A stretch of 64,000 bases of DNA, from NCBI RefSeq assembly GCF_050409585.1, contig NZ_JBNUPE010000007.1, forward strand, positions 1 to 64,000. Reading direction: 5' to 3'. Position 1 is the stretch's first letter, and the number at the start of each line of letters is the position of its first letter. This DNA comes from Facklamia sp050409585 (GTDB lineage Bacteria > Bacillota > Bacilli > Lactobacillales > Aerococcaceae). Made by a program: the position numbers and the translations under genes. Shown here in pieces: positions 35,479 through 44,715 of this stretch. Below the pieces are notes generated by a model. That model worked only from the letters and a program-made list of their open reading frames with translations, searched no databases and was not told the origin of the DNA.

Positions 35479-36891
35479 CTATTGGTGAATTCCTTGATCT
35501 AAAAGTATTTCAGCAGCATCCATTATGGTTTCTGTTAGGCTTGGGTGGTTATGAATTGTTAATACCAAATCTTCAGCTGTCATTAAATTTTCAATTGCCA
35601 AGGTGATTTCTCCAATTAATTCACTTACTTCTGGACCAACCATTTGAGCCCCTATCAAACGATTTGTTTCTTTATCGGAGATTAAACGAACAAATCCTTC
35701 TTTTTCATTCATTGATAGAGCACGACCATTGCTTTGGAACATGAATTTTGCTTTTTTGACATTGATTCCTTGATCCTTAGCTTGTTTTTCAGTTAATCCG
35801 ACTGTCGCAATTTCTGGATAAGTATAGCAGACTGTTGGAATAACTGAATAATCAACTGCTACTCCTGCATGACCAGCAATTGCTTCAGCTGCAACTTTTG
35901 CTTCATAACTCGCTTTATGAGCTAAAGCCGGTCCTGCGACAATATCGCCAATCGCGTATATGTTATTTTTATTGGTTTGTCCTTTCTCATTAACTGGAAT
36001 TAAACCTTTATCATCAACCTTAACTCCGGCCAACTCTAAACTTAAGAGATCCGTATTAGGAACTCTTCCTACTAAAACCGCTACTTTATCAGCTGAAAGG
36101 TCTTCTTTTTTCTCTTTAACAGAATATGAAACGGTCACTTTTCCTTCTTTGTCTACTGCTGATTCAACGGTTGCTTTAGTAATTATGTCAATACCCTTGT
36201 TTTTCATCTGTTTAATAACTGGCTTGGTCAAATCACTTTCAAAACCATTAAGAATTCGATCACTTGCTTCAATGACTGTTACCTTAGTACCTAAATTAGC
36301 ATAGGCTCCGGCCAATTCCATTCCGATATAGCCGCCACCAATTATAATTAAGGATGCTGGAAGTTCTGTTAAATTAAGTAGTCCTGTCGAATCAATAATG
36401 TTTTCACTAAATGGTAGACCTGAAAGTTCAATTGGACGACTACCAGTAGCTATAATCACATTCTTAAACTGATAGGTCTCGCCCATTTCTCCTTCTTTTA
36501 CAACATGAACAGTCTGGTCAGAAGTAAACATTGCTTCGCCATGGATTATTTCCACTTTATTCTTTTTCAATAAGGCTTGAACGCCAGCTGTTAGTTTTTT
36601 GACTACTTCATTATTCTTCCAATCTTGTAGAGCCGTAAAATCCAGACTTGCGTCTCCATATTCTAATCCATAAGGCGTTTTGTTTTTAGTCTTAACGTAT
36701 TCATTTCCGACCGTAATCATTGCTTTTGAAGGAATACAACCAACATTTAAGCATACTCCCCCTATTTGATCTTTCTCAATGATGAGTACTTTCTGACCTG
36801 TTTGTGCCGCTCGAATGGCGGCAACATATCCCCCCGGTCCAGATCCAATTACAATCGTATCAGCTTCTTTTGCAAAATCTCCTACTACCAT
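35479..36891 (-). CDS. pdhD: dihydrolipoyl dehydrogenase (E3)
   Basis: A 470-residue flavoprotein disulfide oxidoreductase that re-oxidises lipoamide in the dehydrogenase complex. FAD motif GSGPGGYVAAIRAAQ, redox pair GGVCLNVGCIPSKA, NAD motif IIGGGYIGMELAGAYA, and the C-terminal HNHPSLTETIMDAA with the catalytic His-Glu pair. No lipoyl domain is fused to it. It follows the E2 gene by 7 bases. Confidence 0.94.
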   Translation of the reverse strand: MVVGDFAKEADTIVIGSGPGGYVAAIRAAQTGQKVLIIEKDQIGGVCLNVGCIPSKAMITVGNEYVKTKNKTPYGLEYGDASLDFTALQDWKNNEVVKKLTAGVQALLKKNKVEIIHGEAMFTSDQTVHVVKEGEMGETYQFKNVIIATGSRPIELSGLPFSENIIDSTGLLNLTELPASLIIIGGGYIGMELAGAYANLGTKVTVIEASDRILNGFESDLTKPVIKQMKNKGIDIITKATVESAVDKEGKVTVSYSVKEKKEDLSADKVAVLVGRVPNTDLLSLELAGVKVDDKGLIPVNEKGQTNKNNIYAIGDIVAGPALAHKASYEAKVAAEAIAGHAGVAVDYSVIPTVCYTYPEIATVGLTEKQAKDQGINVKKAKFMFQSNGRALSMNEKEGFVRLISDKETNRLIGAQMVGPEVSELIGEITLAIENLMTAEDLVLTIHNHPSLTETIMDAAEILLDQGIHQ

Positions 36892-36898
36892 TTGTCAA

Positions 36899-38233
36899 TC
36901 ACCCTTCCGATAATAATAAATCTGGATTATTTAGGTATTCTTTCATTAAATTAATTGCTTTTTGAGCGGTTACACCATCCACTACTCGATGGTCAAAAGC
37001 AAAAGATAATTTTAACACAGGTTTTAATACTGGATTCTTCTCTTCATCTGGTAAGAATTGTTCTTCAATTCGACCTACACCCAAAATAGCTACTTCAGGT
37101 TGGTTAATAATAGGTGTAGACCAAACTCCACCTGTTGCTAAGCCACCCACATTGGTTAAAGTCATAGAGCCATTATCCATATCTGTTGTTTCTAACTCTC
37201 CATTTTGAGCTTTATCCGCTAGAGTTTGGATTTCTTGAGCTATTTCAAATAGACTCTTTCTTTCTGCGTTACGAATCATAGGAACATATAAGCCTTTAGG
37301 AGTGTCGGTAGCTACGCCAATATGATAGTAATTATGGTAATATATTTCTCCCTTTTCAAGATTCATAGAAGCGTTTAGTTCTGGGAAACGTTTCAACATA
37401 GCCACTAGAACTTTCACAAAATATGCAGAATAGGTTAACTTAATATCTTTATTCTTAGCAATTTGTTTCATTCGATTACGATGTTCCACTAAAGCTGAAA
37501 CTTCTACTTGATCAAATACCGTTACGTGAGGTGAAACTCGCTTACTTTCAACCATGGCTTTAGCAATTACTCTACGCATCATGCTCAGTTTTTCCACTCG
37601 ATCTTCAGCCATTGCTTCAGCAGCTACTGGAGTCGCGCTAGAAGTAGACACTTGATTTTCAACGACTGCTTGACTTACTTGTTTATTTGAAGTTTCTTCG
37701 CTAGGGGCTACAGTTTGACCTGTTTCTAAGAAATGATCGATATCTTCTATCGTAATCTTACCGTGATTTCCTGTGCCGATTACTTTCGAAAGGTCAACCC
37801 CCTTGCTACGAGCATATTTACGTACTCTAGGAATAGCCATCTTACGAATATCATCCGATACAGCTTCCGTTCTATTAGTATCTTTTTCTTCCACTAGATC
37901 CACTGTATCTGATGTATTGGAGCTGTTTTCTTCAACCAGATTATCTTGAGAATCTGGTTGAGCAACATTTTCTACTTGGCTCCCCACTTCCTCTCCTTCA
38001 AGAGCTATATCGGCAATAGGCTTGCCTACTAAAGCAATTTCACCTTCTTCAGCATATAGCTTAGAAATTGTTCCGGATACAGGTGAAGGCAATTCAACAG
38101 CAGCTTTATCACTTTGTATTTCCAAAATGATTTGGTCTTCTTCAACCTTATCTCCAACTTTAACATGCCAGGTGAGCACTTCTGCTTCATGAGTACCTTC
38201 ACCAGCATCAGGTAATATAAATTGATACATCAA
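36899..38233 (-). CDS. pdhC: pyruvate dehydrogenase E2 (dihydrolipoyl acetyltransferase)
   Basis: A 444-residue core subunit of the complex. It has one lipoyl domain (1-75, lipoyl-Lys in EIQSDKAAVELPSP), an acidic linker, an E3/E1-binding domain (about 130-165, IPRVRKYARSKGVDL), a second linker, and the acyltransferase domain from about 205 with the active-site SFAFDHRVVDGVTAQ near the C-terminus. Many Lactobacillales have two lipoyl domains; this one has a single domain. Substrate could in principle be another 2-keto acid. Confidence 0.92.
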   Translation of the reverse strand: MMYQFILPDAGEGTHEAEVLTWHVKVGDKVEEDQIILEIQSDKAAVELPSPVSGTISKLYAEEGEIALVGKPIADIALEGEEVGSQVENVAQPDSQDNLVEENSSNTSDTVDLVEEKDTNRTEAVSDDIRKMAIPRVRKYARSKGVDLSKVIGTGNHGKITIEDIDHFLETGQTVAPSEETSNKQVSQAVVENQVSTSSATPVAAEAMAEDRVEKLSMMRRVIAKAMVESKRVSPHVTVFDQVEVSALVEHRNRMKQIAKNKDIKLTYSAYFVKVLVAMLKRFPELNASMNLEKGEIYYHNYYHIGVATDTPKGLYVPMIRNAERKSLFEIAQEIQTLADKAQNGELETTDMDNGSMTLTNVGGLATGGVWSTPIINQPEVAILGVGRIEEQFLPDEEKNPVLKPVLKLSFAFDHRVVDGVTAQKAINLMKEYLNNPDLLLSEG

Positions 38234-38244
38234 AATGCCTCCTT

Positions 38245-39222
38245 TTAGAATTTAAATGTTTCTAGAGCCTGTTCATAGATATCATTCTCATCTGGTATCC
38301 AAACTGACTCCGCTGCCCCAAAGGTATAAACAGTATCAGGTGAGGTTACACGCGCAACAGGTGCATCTAAATCCATAAAGCAACGTTCACTAATATCTGA
38401 AGCTATCTGACCAGCAATTCCTGCAAGTCGTTGCGATTCTTGTAAAACAACTGCACGATGAGTTTTTGCAATCGAAGACTGAATTGTTTCAAAGTCATAA
38501 GGAGCTACGGTACGTAAATCGATTACTTCTGCTTCAATTCCTTCTTGTGCTAATTTGTCAGCAGCCTTAACTGCCAACCCTACCATTAGTCCATAGCCAA
38601 TTAAAGTAATATCTTTTCCTTTACGGACTACATTCGCCTTATCTAACGGTACAGTATAATATTCTTCAGGTACTTCGCCTTTAACTGAGCGATATAATTT
38701 TAAATGTTCTAAGAAAACAACTGGATCGTTCGATTCAACAGATGAAATGAGTAAACCTTTTGCGTCATAAGCAGAAGAAGGAATAACTACACGTAAGCCA
38801 GGAACTTGAGCCATCATTCCTTCCAATGAATCAGAGTGTAATTCAGGTGTGTGAACTCCCCCACCATATGGAGCACGAATGGTTACAGGCATTTGACGAG
38901 TTCCACCATAACGAAAGCGAAAACGAGAAATTTGAGCCACTAGAGGATCCATTGCTTCTAAGATAAAACCAGAAAATTGTATTTCTGGAATAGGACGAAA
39001 ACCTTCTGTAGCCAAACCTGTTGCCATGCCTAAGATAGCTGATTCTGCTAACGGGGTGTCAAACACACGATTTTTCCCAAATTCTTCTTGTAATCCATCG
39101 GTAATTCTGAAAACACCTCCGTTTAAACCGACATCTTCACCAAATATTAAGGTTTTGTTGTCACGGCTTAAAACTTCTTTAAGTCCTGCTGTAATTGCTT
39201 GTGCTAGTGTTAATACTGCCAT
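38245..39222 (-). CDS. pdhB: pyruvate dehydrogenase E1 beta subunit
   Basis: A 325-residue transketolase-like subunit. Segments EDVGLNGGVFRITDGLQEE, DTPLAESAILGMATGLA, and a C-terminal transketolase domain with VIDLRTVAPYDFETI. It forms the thiamine-diphosphate enzyme with the alpha subunit encoded 2 bases upstream. Matches the Gram-positive PdhB pattern closely. Confidence 0.93.
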   Translation of the reverse strand: MAVLTLAQAITAGLKEVLSRDNKTLIFGEDVGLNGGVFRITDGLQEEFGKNRVFDTPLAESAILGMATGLATEGFRPIPEIQFSGFILEAMDPLVAQISRFRFRYGGTRQMPVTIRAPYGGGVHTPELHSDSLEGMMAQVPGLRVVIPSSAYDAKGLLISSVESNDPVVFLEHLKLYRSVKGEVPEEYYTVPLDKANVVRKGKDITLIGYGLMVGLAVKAADKLAQEGIEAEVIDLRTVAPYDFETIQSSIAKTHRAVVLQESQRLAGIAGQIASDISERCFMDLDAPVARVTSPDTVYTFGAAESVWIPDENDIYEQALETFKF

Positions 39223-39223
39223 C

Positions 39224-40330
39224 TTATCTCATCTCCTTTGCTTCATACTTCTTAATTTGTTCTAAAATACTTGGCGGAGTCACTTCAAACATGTTCTTCA
39301 AGAAATCAGAAACTTTTTGAGCAGGCTCTTGTGCCATACGTGCCATCGCTTCTTTCACTTCACTCTTTAAATCTTCAATGACTTGATTTTCTTTTTCTTC
39401 TGACCATAAGCCTTTTTCTGTTAAATAATTGCGAAGACGAATAAGTGGATCTTTTGCCATCCATTCTGCTAGTTCATCGTCTCCACGATAACGTTTTGGA
39501 TCATCCGACATCGTATGCGGTCCAAAACGATAAGTCAAGGCTTCAATTAATACAGGACCGTTACCCGCTATCGCATATTCACGTGCTTTCTTGACTGTTG
39601 CATACATTGCGACTGGATCCATGCCGTCTACTTGTACAGCAGTAATACCTGCTGCAACCGCTTTTTGAGCCAAGGTTTGAGCAGCTGTTTGTTGTGCCAC
39701 TGGAACAGATATACCATATCTATTGTTTTGAACAACTGTAATTAATGGTGCTTGATAAGCTCCTGCGAAGTTGATTCCTTCATAGAAGTCACCTTGTGAC
39801 GTTGCTCCATCTCCACAAAGAGCCAGTACAACTGATTTTGAATCGTTGAATTTTTTACCAATGGCTACACCCGCTGCTGGAGGTAAAGTTCCTCCTACCA
39901 TTACTTGGGGAGCATATGCATTAAAATCCTGCTCAAATTGGTTACCTGCAACATGGCCCTTATACCATAGGAACCCTTGATACATAGGCAATCCGTGACG
40001 AATCAATACTCCTAAATCTCTATAAGTCGGAACTAAGAAATCATCACGAGTTAAGGCAGCCAATGAGCCGAATTGACTCGCTTCTTGCCCTCCTGCCGTT
40101 GCATAATTTCCCAAGGCTCCTTGGCGATTTAAAATAATTGTTCTCTCATCGAGAGCACGACCCCAAACAATATCTTCCATCAAAGATACTAACTCTTCAT
40201 CTGTTATTGATTTCAATGTTTCTGGATCAACAACTTTTCCATTTTCGTCTAAAACTTGAACCATTTCAAAAGGTTTGGCATACTGATCAACAACTTGGTT
40301 AAAGTCAACACTACTTAGCTTCTTCACCAT
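39224..40330 (-). CDS. pdhA: pyruvate dehydrogenase E1 alpha subunit
   Basis: A 368-residue thiamine-diphosphate enzyme that decarboxylates pyruvate. ThDP motif GDGATSQGDFYEGINFAGAY ends near NNRYGIS; the phosphorylation-loop region reads YRFGPHTMSDDPKRYR. It resembles B. subtilis PdhA closely along its length, better than branched-chain BkdA. I place the start at ATG 40330 (VKKLSSVDF) behind GGAAGG; a start at 40348 overlaps that site. First gene of a seven-gene operon. Confidence 0.92.
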   Translation of the reverse strand: MVKKLSSVDFNQVVDQYAKPFEMVQVLDENGKVVDPETLKSITDEELVSLMEDIVWGRALDERTIILNRQGALGNYATAGGQEASQFGSLAALTRDDFLVPTYRDLGVLIRHGLPMYQGFLWYKGHVAGNQFEQDFNAYAPQVMVGGTLPPAAGVAIGKKFNDSKSVVLALCGDGATSQGDFYEGINFAGAYQAPLITVVQNNRYGISVPVAQQTAAQTLAQKAVAAGITAVQVDGMDPVAMYATVKKAREYAIAGNGPVLIEALTYRFGPHTMSDDPKRYRGDDELAEWMAKDPLIRLRNYLTEKGLWSEEKENQVIEDLKSEVKEAMARMAQEPAQKVSDFLKNMFEVTPPSILEQIKKYEAKEMR

Positions 40331-40358
40331 GTTTTCACTACCTTCCATTATATTTTTT

Positions 40359-40372
40359 ATTAAGCGCTTACA
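40359..40372 (-). promoter_or_regulatory. candidate cre (CcpA) site upstream of pdhA
   Basis: The minus strand reads TGTAAGCGCTTAAT, about 12 of 14 matches to the cre consensus and nearly the same as the site at 14538-14552. It lies about 30 bases upstream of the pdhA start, so CcpA bound here would act at or after the promoter. Confidence 0.55.
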
Positions 40373-40493
40373 ATTTTATTATAAGTTTTGTTTCAACAAA
40401 GGTAAAATACATAAAATCTATGATGCTATTGATTTTATCCTCAAGCTAAACAAAACCCTTAAAATAATTGACAAAGAGCTGTCTTCTCTTGGT

Positions 40494-40955
40494 TTACATT
40501 TTGGTGGTGTGTTTCTCGACTAATTGATCGAGATCATTTTCTAATTCATTTCCAATGACTTGACGATAGCTATAAGGATCATCCAAAGAAAAATAAAAAT
40601 AGTTATCCCTTAAATAAGCTAATTTTTTCTCTACTTTAACTTTCAATTGCCATTCATTTTGTCTGAAAACAACCACTCCGATATTTTCTGGTGTATTAAG
40701 TCCTCCACAATTTAATCGTTCATGAATATATCGGCTCTTAACAATGTCTCCTTCATAGATCAGTTTACCACTCTTTTTAGCTGTCTTTTCAAACAAAGCC
40801 GTCGAATACATCAAGCAGTCACCTTCTGATAATTTCCATAGATTTGCTTCACTTTGACCGGCTAATACCCCCTCAAATTGATTTGTCCCCTTCTCAATAA
40901 CTTGATCAAAATAACTCATTTGACGTTTTTCATCAAACCAAACTCTTGCTTTCAT
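40494..40955 (-). CDS. YopX-like protein
   Basis: A 153-residue protein with the pattern of the phage/plasmid-linked YopX family: an N-terminal W/F-rich beta region, GKLIYEGDIVKSRY in the middle, IGVVVFRQNEWQLK, and a closing YRQVIGNELEND like the family's EVIGN motif. Function is unknown in this family. It stands alone between the dehydrogenase operon and a D-2-hydroxyacid dehydrogenase, with no phage genes nearby, so it may be a leftover of a mobile element. Confidence 0.65.
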   Translation of the reverse strand: MKARVWFDEKRQMSYFDQVIEKGTNQFEGVLAGQSEANLWKLSEGDCLMYSTALFEKTAKKSGKLIYEGDIVKSRYIHERLNCGGLNTPENIGVVVFRQNEWQLKVKVEKKLAYLRDNYFYFSLDDPYSYRQVIGNELENDLDQLVEKHTTKM

Positions 40956-40978
40956 TTTTCCTTCCTACCCCCTATATA

Positions 40979-41012
40979 AAAATTAGATATACAAAATTGT
41001 ATATCTAATTTT
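40979..41012 (-). terminator. terminator after D-2-hydroxyacid dehydrogenase
   Basis: AAAATTAGATATACAA pairs with TTGTATATCTAATTTT; A and T runs on both sides make it usable in both directions. Confidence 0.8.
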
Positions 41013-41016
41013 TATC

Positions 41017-42012
41017 TTAATTTACTCGATTTTTGGTTGTTCCAGTTTTAATGACATCTAATGTAGCGTTTAGGCCGCCTTCTACTAAGTTTTTTACTGA
41101 TTCATCCGTATAAAATGCAATATGAGGAGAATAAATCACCTTAGGATGGTCTAATACTTTTACAAAGACTTCATCTTCAATTTCCTTGTCTGAAAAATCT
41201 TTGGGAATATAAGGCGCTTCATGTTCATAGGTATCCAGTCCAGCTCCTAATAGGATGCCCTCATCTAAAGCATTTAGTAGTGCCGTCGTATCAATTACTG
41301 ATCCTCTTGCCATATTTAATAAGACTGCTCCTTGCTTAAACTTCTTAAACATCTTCTCATCAAATAAGTGGTGATTTTCCTCAATAGCAGGTATGTGTAA
41401 AGAAACAATATCTGCTTGTTCTACTGCCTGTTCTATCGAAGATTGATACTCTAATAAATCCTTCAGTTCATCATTTGGGTATAAATCATATCCAACTATT
41501 TTAGCGCCCATCCCTTTAAAAATTTGTGCGACACATTGGCCAATATGACCGGTACCGATAATTGCAACGGTCATATTTCCGATTACTCGACCTCTAATAT
41601 TTGGTGTCCAAGAAAAATTATGCTTCTTCACTTGTTCTTGAATAGCATCATAATGCCGAATAAGATTCATCGCCGTCAAAGCTGACCATTCTGCAATTGA
41701 TTCTGGTGAGTAAGTAGGGACATTGGAAACGATCAAATGATGACGTTTAGCCATTTCCAAATCATACATATCCACTCCAGCACTTCTTTGAGCGATCTGT
41801 TTAATGCCAAATGCCTCTAACTTAGCATAAATCGATTGCTCTAAAGGAGCCACTTGGGATAAGGTGACCCCATCATACCCTTCTACTTGGTAAATTGTCT
41901 TTTCAGTTAAAATATCTTGCAACATCTTAACTTCTACATTGGCTTTATTGGCCCAAGCCTCAACTATCGGTCTTTCTTCATCCCGGATACCAAATGCGAT
42001 TATTTTTGTCAT
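41017..42012 (-). CDS. D-2-hydroxyacid dehydrogenase (D-lactate dehydrogenase-like)
   Basis: A 331-residue NAD-dependent enzyme reducing 2-keto acids such as pyruvate or 2-ketoisocaproate to D-hydroxy acids. The cofactor motif GTGHIGQCVAQIFKGMG is followed by an Asp in GYDLYPND, favouring NADH. Catalytic residues: Arg in SAGVDMYDLE/MARGSVIDT and His in SPHIAFYTDES. Its start has AGGAGA. Alone, with a strong terminator; the nearby pyruvate dehydrogenase operon competes for the same substrate. Confidence 0.9.
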   Translation of the reverse strand: MTKIIAFGIRDEERPIVEAWANKANVEVKMLQDILTEKTIYQVEGYDGVTLSQVAPLEQSIYAKLEAFGIKQIAQRSAGVDMYDLEMAKRHHLIVSNVPTYSPESIAEWSALTAMNLIRHYDAIQEQVKKHNFSWTPNIRGRVIGNMTVAIIGTGHIGQCVAQIFKGMGAKIVGYDLYPNDELKDLLEYQSSIEQAVEQADIVSLHIPAIEENHHLFDEKMFKKFKQGAVLLNMARGSVIDTTALLNALDEGILLGAGLDTYEHEAPYIPKDFSDKEIEDEVFVKVLDHPKVIYSPHIAFYTDESVKNLVEGGLNATLDVIKTGTTKNRVN

Positions 42013-42143
42013 AATGACTCTCCTTTCTTTTTCACACTTATTCTATAAATAAACGTTTTTAAATACAAACAATTACTCTTTTTTTACAAAGTATCTCCAC
42101 AGCCTAAAATTTTTGGTCTAAGCTCGAAGTCTCAATAGAAAAA

Positions 42144-42194
42144 ACCTCCTTTTATAAGATTGTGATGGCCACAAAACAATCACAAACAGGAGGT
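42144..42194. other. nested hairpin before transposase remnant
   Basis: ACCTCC pairs with GGAGGT and, inside, TTGTGAT with ATCACAA. The outer stem would hide a ribosome site (AGGAGGT) just before the remnant frame at 42197. Such hairpins often guard transposase genes from read-through expression. Confidence 0.45.
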
Positions 42195-42196
42195 CC

Positions 42197-42340
42197 CTTA
42201 TAGAAAAATTTAACACAAAACGAATGACTGCACTCGCACAAGGTGAGTCTGTTCAGTAATTTTGCGCCTAGCCTTAGAAGATGCCATTAACTTTTTGCTG
42301 AACAAAGAGCGGTCGATCCTTCTTAATTTTAAAAATAGGA
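42197..42340 (+). pseudogene. transposase N-terminal remnant, IS256/Mutator-like
   Basis: After AGGAGGT the frame reads EKFNTKRMTALAQGESVQ, then a stop and a shift to RLALEDAINFLLNKE, a pattern I associate with the start of IS256-group (Mutator) transposases. ATA stands where ATG would start. Multiple stops and a shift show it is dead. The rest of the transposase is missing. Confidence 0.5.
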
Positions 42341-42366
42341 AGCCGAAGGCTAACAAAAACACCCCA

Positions 42367-42660
42367 TAAAAAGATTATGTTTGTCTTCATTGTGGCCCTG
42401 CTTTTGCTCCTATTAGACGTGGAAATGATTCAAAAGAAGCAATTAATCAACAAATCCAGCGAATCAGCAAAGTGAAAGAACAATTTCCTCATACAGCAGC
42501 TCTGGAGAAAACGGTTTTTTGTTATATCACAGAGTATGATGCAAAGTTCAGACATCGGATACATGAAGCTTTGATAAAGTCCGCTTCAAACTTCAACACC
42601 TTGTGGATCAAAAAGGAGCTGTTCACAAAAAAATTAAGAAGAGAGCTAACAATGCGCTAA
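42367..42660 (+). pseudogene. unrecognised gene remnant
   Basis: A frame of about 97 codons begins KDYVCLHCGPAFAPIRRG without a start codon; it has one CxxC pair and then a helical part. An alternative frame at the end (FDKVRFKLQHLVDQKGAVHKK) fits better there, so a frameshift is likely near 42575. I do not recognise the parent protein. The stretch 42660-43041 holds no gene that I can see, only AT-rich debris. Confidence 0.4.
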
Positions 42661-43041
42661 GTAGCTTGAATGGATGAGTCAGCGCCCTTTGCTTCCCTCG
42701 CCTTTTAGCTGAGCATACTTGCAAGGCAAATATTCAATCGTATCAATGCAATCGACAGCTCATCAAAATGCGAGCTGACTATTAGAAAAGAGTAAAAATG
42801 CTGGTCTATTTATTATAATTTTGCGATCTAGCTTACACTATTAATTTGACACTAAGAAAATCATAATAAAATTGACTCCCTTCTAAAATCTTTGAAAGGC
42901 AAAGTAATTAAATTCTTTGATCCATGAAATGCATTATTGCCAGAAACTATTAGCAAGAATCTTTCTGAAAGAAATCAATGATAAGCATCCGCAAGAAACA
43001 GGATAGCCATTTCTTTTACTGTTGAAATATTAATACTGTCC

Positions 43042-44523
43042 TTAGCGATAATAAGTTTGGGTGAGTTTCAACAATTTAGTCTTGACAGTTTCTGTTAATT
43101 GTTCTTTCGTCATACGCCATTTCCAGTTTCCTCCTAATGTTGCAGGAGTGTTCATTCGTGATTGGTTATCTAGGTCCAAAAGATCTTGCATACGAAAAAT
43201 TGCTAAGTAAGATCGTGACATAGCAATTCCACGATTTAGACAATCAGCTATACTTTCGTCTTTTAATTCTCCTAGATAATTTTTTATTTTATCTAAAGAC
43301 GCCGGACTCGCTGTATCTTGTGCCCATCCCCTAGCTGTTTCATTGTCATGAGTGCCAACATAAGCTATTGAATTGTGTGGATAGTGGTGGGGGAGATCTG
43401 GTGAGTCACCCACTTCCTCAAAACCAAACTGTAAGATTTTCATCCCAGGAAAACCGGTCGCTTCTCGCATAGCAATCACGTCAGCTGTCATAAAACCTAA
43501 ATCTTCAGCGATAATATTTAAGTCTCCTAACGCTTCATTGACAGCAGCAAACAAATCATAACCTGGTCCTTTAGACCATACTCCTTCAGCGGATGTTTTA
43601 GCCGAAAGCGGAACTTGCCAAAAAGACTCAAACCCTCTAAAATGGTCGATTCGCACCCAGTCGTAAAGTTTAAAACTCTCTTTAAAACGTTGGACCCACC
43701 ATTTATAATTTTGTTGACGATGATATTCCCAGTCATAAATTGGATTGCCCCAAAGTTGTCCATCGGTGGAAAAGTTATCAGGTGGCGTTCCTGCTACTAG
43801 AGTCGGATTGCCCTCTCTATCGACTTTGAATAATTCTGGATGGGTCCACATTTCTACGCTATCTCTCGAGACATAGATCGGCATATCTCCAATAATCTCA
43901 ATCCCTTTTTGATTGGCATAGACTTTTAAGGATTGCCATTGTTGGTAAAAAAAGAATTGGGTTATTCGATAATAATCAAGTCGTTCAGCTAAATCTAAAC
44001 GATAGCTAGCTATAGCATCAGCCTCCCGTTTTCTTGCTGGTTCATCCCACTCATACCAAGCTTTAAGATCAAACGTTTCTTTAATCGCCATATATTCAGC
44101 AAAAGGATTTAACCAATCCTGATTTTCTTGTATAAATTGTTGGTAGCTATCACTTAGATTCTTGTTTTTAAAACGTTGAACGGCACTTTCCAAGATAGTT
44201 TGGCGACTTTTAAAGATTAAAGCATAGTCCACTGACTTTCTATCTTGGCCGAAGTCGATTCCTTCTATATCTTCTAATGTTAATAAATCTTCTTTTTGCA
44301 GTATGTCTAAATCAATAAAATAAGGATTTCCGGCATAAGCTGAAAAAGATTGATAAGGTGAATCTCCATAAGAAGTCGTTGTTAGAGGTAATATTTGCCA
44401 GTATTTTTGTTTAGTATCCGATAGAAAATCAACAAAATCATAAGCTGCTTGCCCAAAGGACCCAATTCCATAATCGTTGGGTAGCGAAGATATATGCATT
44501 AAAACCCCACTTGAACGTTCCAT
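43042..44523 (-). CDS. malQ: 4-alpha-glucanotransferase (amylomaltase)
   Basis: A 493-residue GH77 enzyme that moves glucan chains between maltodextrins in the cytosol. Family segments: SSGVLMHISSLPNDYGIGSFG at the start, GDMPIYVSRDSVEMW, VRIDHFRGFESFW (nucleophile Asp), IAEDLGFMT (acid/base Glu) and YVGTHDNETARGW. I place the start at ATG 44523 behind AAAGGAGG. It works with the maltodextrin transporter and GH13 enzyme at 26.8-31.3 kb, though far from them. I saw no MalR-type operator here. Confidence 0.93.
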   Translation of the reverse strand: MERSSGVLMHISSLPNDYGIGSFGQAAYDFVDFLSDTKQKYWQILPLTTTSYGDSPYQSFSAYAGNPYFIDLDILQKEDLLTLEDIEGIDFGQDRKSVDYALIFKSRQTILESAVQRFKNKNLSDSYQQFIQENQDWLNPFAEYMAIKETFDLKAWYEWDEPARKREADAIASYRLDLAERLDYYRITQFFFYQQWQSLKVYANQKGIEIIGDMPIYVSRDSVEMWTHPELFKVDREGNPTLVAGTPPDNFSTDGQLWGNPIYDWEYHRQQNYKWWVQRFKESFKLYDWVRIDHFRGFESFWQVPLSAKTSAEGVWSKGPGYDLFAAVNEALGDLNIIAEDLGFMTADVIAMREATGFPGMKILQFGFEEVGDSPDLPHHYPHNSIAYVGTHDNETARGWAQDTASPASLDKIKNYLGELKDESIADCLNRGIAMSRSYLAIFRMQDLLDLDNQSRMNTPATLGGNWKWRMTKEQLTETVKTKLLKLTQTYYR

Positions 44524-44715
44524 CTTTTCCTCCTTTGATTTAATCATTTGTTTATATTGCTTGTTCTTTTACATTCAGTCCTTCCCCACTCATCTATTAG
44601 TAATAGTCAACCATGACATATACCATTATCTTGAGTCTGCTCTACTTTATTTTTTCTCCCATCCTTAATAGAGTATGTTCATTATACCCATTCTGGCCCA
44701 TTTTTCACTAATCCT

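Noticed and set aside
35479..40330. Branched-chain keto-acid dehydrogenase (bkd) operon because of adjacent ptb-buk
   Set aside because: E1 alpha and beta follow Gram-positive PdhA/PdhB patterns along their whole length; substrate breadth is left open.
42367..42660. Functional small gene with CxxC
   Set aside because: Best-matching frame has no start and seems to shift near 42575; treated as a remnant.
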